A stretch of DNA of 64,000 nt from Pseudomonas sp. (lineage in GTDB: Bacteria > Pseudomonadota > Gammaproteobacteria > Pseudomonadales > Pseudomonadaceae): NCBI GenBank assembly GCA_022448005.1, contig JAKUTK010000020.1:1-64000 (forward strand), written 5' to 3'. This document shows, in pieces, positions 62,012 to 64,000 of this stretch. Each line of letters starts with the position of its first letter. The stretch's first letter is position 1. The notes under the pieces are model-generated. The model had not been told where the DNA came from. It searched no databases and saw nothing but the letters and a program-made list of their open reading frames with translations. The position numbers were made by a program, and so were the translations under genes.

Positions 62012-63241
62012 GTGTACGATTTTGTGATCATCGGGGGCGGCATTATCGGCATGTCGACTGCCATGCAATTAATCAAGGCCTACCCAGAGTCGAAAATCTT
62101 GTTGCTCGAGAAAGAGTCCGGGCCAGCTAAGCATCAGACGGGGCACAATAGCGGGGTCATCCACGCCGGCGTCTACTACACGCCGGGTAGCTTGAAGGCG
62201 AAGTTCTGCCTGGAAGGCAACCGTGCTACCAAATCGTTCTGTAACGAGCACGGCATTATCTACGATGAGTGCGGTAAGTTGCTGGTCGCCACCAATGAGG
62301 TGGAAATGCAGCGCATGCGCGCGCTTTGGGAGCGCACTGCAGCCAATGGTCTGGAGCGCGAGTGGCTGTCTGCGGAGCAACTGAAGGAACGCGAACCGAA
62401 CATCACCGGAATCGGCGGGATCTTCGTGCCCTCCAGTGGTATCGTTAACTATGCCGAGGTCACCGCTGCCATGGCTCGCGAGTTCCAGAGGCACGGTGGC
62501 GAGATTCGCTACGACAGCGAAGTCATCGGCCTGGAAGAGCGCGCCACGGAGATGCGGGTTAAAACCCAGCATGAAGAAGTCATTGCACGCTTTTTGGTGA
62601 CCTGCTCGGGTCTGATGGCCGACCGCATTGTATGTCTACTGGGCTTAGATCCTGGCTTTAGCATTTGCCCGTTCCGTGGCGAATACTATTTGCTGCCTGA
62701 GCAGCACAACCGGATCGTCAATCACCTGATCTACCCGATTCCCGATCCCTCCATGCCGTTCCTCGGCGTGCACCTGACGCGAATGATCGACGGCAGTGTG
62801 ACAGTCGGTCCCAATGCTGTGCTGGCACTCAAGCGTGAGGGCTATCGCAAGCGTGACATATCTTTGTCCGACACGTTCGCAATGCTCACCAATCCGGGCA
62901 TTCTTAAAGTGCTCAAGGACAATCTGCGGCCCGGCCTGATCGAGATGAAAAACTCGCTGTTCAAGCGTGGTTATCTACAGCAAGTACGCAAGTACTGCCC
63001 CAGCTTAACGCTGCAGGATCTCAAGCCTTACCCGGCCGGCGTCCGCGCCCAAGCGGTTTCAGCGGACGGCAAGTTGATCGAGGACTTCCTGTTCCGCAAT
63101 ACCCGCCGTAGCGTCAACGTCTGCAATGCACCATCGCCGGCGGCTACCTCTGCAATTCCCATAGGCGCCTACATCATCAAGCAGATTGATGCACAGCTGC
63201 AGGGGCTACCCAGGTTTGTAAAAAACCAACATCCCGCATGA
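62012..63241 (+). CDS. lhgO: L-2-hydroxyglutarate oxidase
   Basis: A 409-residue FAD enzyme oxidising L-2-hydroxyglutarate to 2-oxoglutarate, feeding electrons to the quinone pool. FAD motif DFVIIGGGIIGMSTAMQLI at the N-terminus, HQTGHNSGVIHAGVYYTPGS, CPFRGEYY, NHLIYPIPDPSMPFLGVHLT-RMIDGSV, and VRAQAVSADGKLIEDFLF plus APSPAATSAIPIG, all characteristic of LhgO. Start is GTG 62012, preceded by AGAGGTG; the longer frame adds unrelated residues. Confidence 0.95.
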   Translation: MYDFVIIGGGIIGMSTAMQLIKAYPESKILLLEKESGPAKHQTGHNSGVIHAGVYYTPGSLKAKFCLEGNRATKSFCNEHGIIYDECGKLLVATNEVEMQRMRALWERTAANGLEREWLSAEQLKEREPNITGIGGIFVPSSGIVNYAEVTAAMAREFQRHGGEIRYDSEVIGLEERATEMRVKTQHEEVIARFLVTCSGLMADRIVCLLGLDPGFSICPFRGEYYLLPEQHNRIVNHLIYPIPDPSMPFLGVHLTRMIDGSVTVGPNAVLALKREGYRKRDISLSDTFAMLTNPGILKVLKDNLRPGLIEMKNSLFKRGYLQQVRKYCPSLTLQDLKPYPAGVRAQAVSADGKLIEDFLFRNTRRSVNVCNAPSPAATSAIPIGAYIIKQIDAQLQGLPRFVKNQHPA

Positions 63242-63245
63242 GGCA

Positions 63246-63311
63246 GTGCGGGGCGAATTCGGCAGTGCACTGGAACGAACAAGACTGTGCGCAAGACGAC
63301 AAGCCCCGCAC
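63246..63311 (+). other. Long-loop inverted repeat downstream of lhgO
   Basis: GTGCGGGGC (63246-63254) and GCCCCGCAC (63303-63311), perfect 9-bp arms with a 48-nt loop, five bases after the lhgO stop. Could be a terminator-like or attenuating structure; no T-tract. Confidence 0.4.
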
Positions 63312-63479
63312 CGGCTCAGTCTAATAGGCTATCGGCTAGTGCACTTAACGTCCCCGAGCCAAGTCATCGTTACTGAACTCGTTACCGAATTGAAGTGTGT
63401 GATTGTGATCAAAAGCCGGATGCCTACTTATAAGGCTACTCCCAGAAACCATGCTTGTTAGTCATATTGAGAGCGCCCC

Positions 63480-64000
63480 ATGAACCAGTCAGTATCCTCG
63501 CTGCCAGAAAAAGACATTCAGTATCAACTGCACCCCTACACCAATGCTCGCCTTCATCAGGAGCTTGGCCCGCTGATCATCGAGCGCGGGGAGGGTATCT
63601 ATGTTTATGACGATCAGGGCAAGGGTTATATCGAGGCGATGGCTGGGTTGTGGAGCGCCGCGCTTGGCTTTAGCAATCAACGTCTGATCAAGGCAGCTGA
63701 GCAGCAATTCAACACCCTGCCGTTTTATCACCTGTTCAGTCACAAATCGCATCGCCCGAGTATCGAGTTAGCCGAAAAGCTGATCGAGATGGCGCCGGTG
63801 CCTATGAGTAAGGTGTTCTTCACCAACTCCGGTTCCGAGGCTAACGATACTGTAGTGAAGATGGTCTGGTACCTCAATAACGCTCTAGGCAAACCAGCCA
63901 AGAAGAAGTTCATCAGTCGGGTCAACGGCTACCACGGCATCACCGTCGCCAGCGCAAGCTTGACTGGCCTTCCAGGCAACCAGCGCGGTTTCGACCTGCC
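63480..64000 (+). CDS. Class III PLP aminotransferase (3' end outside window)
   Basis: From ATG 63480 the frame is open to the window end (173 codons): IIERGEGIYVYDDQGKGYIE, MAGLWSAALGFSNQRLIKAA, KVFFTNSGSEANDTVVKMVWY, then NGYHGITVASASLTGLPGNQ. This is the N-terminal part of the omega-amino-acid/putrescine-pyruvate type aminotransferases; the PLP lysine lies beyond the window. Adjacent to glaH-lhgO, it may supply or remove amino groups in lysine/5-aminovalerate catabolism (inference). Confidence 0.9.
   Translation, partial: MNQSVSSLPEKDIQYQLHPYTNARLHQELGPLIIERGEGIYVYDDQGKGYIEAMAGLWSAALGFSNQRLIKAAEQQFNTLPFYHLFSHKSHRPSIELAEKLIEMAPVPMSKVFFTNSGSEANDTVVKMVWYLNNALGKPAKKKFISRVNGYHGITVASASLTGLPGNQRGFDL

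Noticed and set aside
1..64000. CRISPR arrays, rRNA or tRNA genes, replication origin
   Set aside because: No regularly spaced repeats, no rRNA-like blocks and no tRNA cloverleaf noticed by eye; short tRNAs could be missed without a covariance search.

Overview
The window looks like chromosome of a Pseudomonas-type gammaproteobacterium (Pseudomonas/Stutzerimonas). Supporting this are an OprD-family porin, hemN, a perfect ANR/FNR box, galU, gor, bacterial FAN1, and glaH/lhgO-type glutarate genes, in GC-rich DNA with Shine-Dalgarno starts. No rRNA, tRNA or CRISPR array was found. Genus assignment is inference from gene families.

Region by region. 1-17.6 kb is mostly core: the 3' part of an aldose 1-epimerase-like gene, a dead FAD-linked oxidase, an OprD-type porin, a FAN1 nuclease / XPD-DinG helicase operon, hemN, a chemoreceptor with a periplasmic CXXCH haem motif, galU, a VOC protein, gor, a PCu(A)C copper chaperone, two DUF202 membrane proteins and threonine aldolase. 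17.6-24.3 kb is a scar: an AT-rich three-gene Tn7/Tn5053-like transposition module (tniA-tniB-tniQ), a truncated Tn3-family tnpA, then the last codons of a TonB-dependent receptor and its decaying iron-uptake partners (DUF3649, PepSY, DUF3325). 24.3-31.1 kb is an accessory stretch with small orphan genes, an AAA ATPase and two divergently transcribed tyrosine recombinases. 31.3-40.1 kb holds regulators and small redox/detoxification enzymes (extradiol dioxygenase, esterase, ABM monooxygenase, SDR, DoxX, F420-reductase-like protein, tautomerase), IS200 and IS5 remnants, and one 30-bp operator-like sequence present in front of two separate operons.

40.3-49.2 kb is a complete beta-oxidation-type pathway (acyl-CoA dehydrogenase, enoyl-CoA hydratase, 3-hydroxyacyl-CoA dehydrogenase, 3-oxoadipyl-type thiolase, class III CoA-transferase, EtfBA) with an IclR regulator and a perfect 21-bp palindrome in the divergent promoter. 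The gene set resembles dicarboxylate (adipate-like) degradation.

49.9-59.7 kb is an uptake and catabolism locus: NCS1 transporter, outer-membrane porin, hydantoinase/oxoprolinase B and A subunits, and an AraC regulator. A group II intron sits exactly behind the porin terminator, the signature of class C introns. 60.0-64.0 kb is a glutarate locus: GntR repressor, glutarate 2-hydroxylase, L-2-hydroxyglutarate oxidase and the start of a class III aminotransferase, with a large dyad of two TTTTATAAAA palindromes in the divergent promoter.
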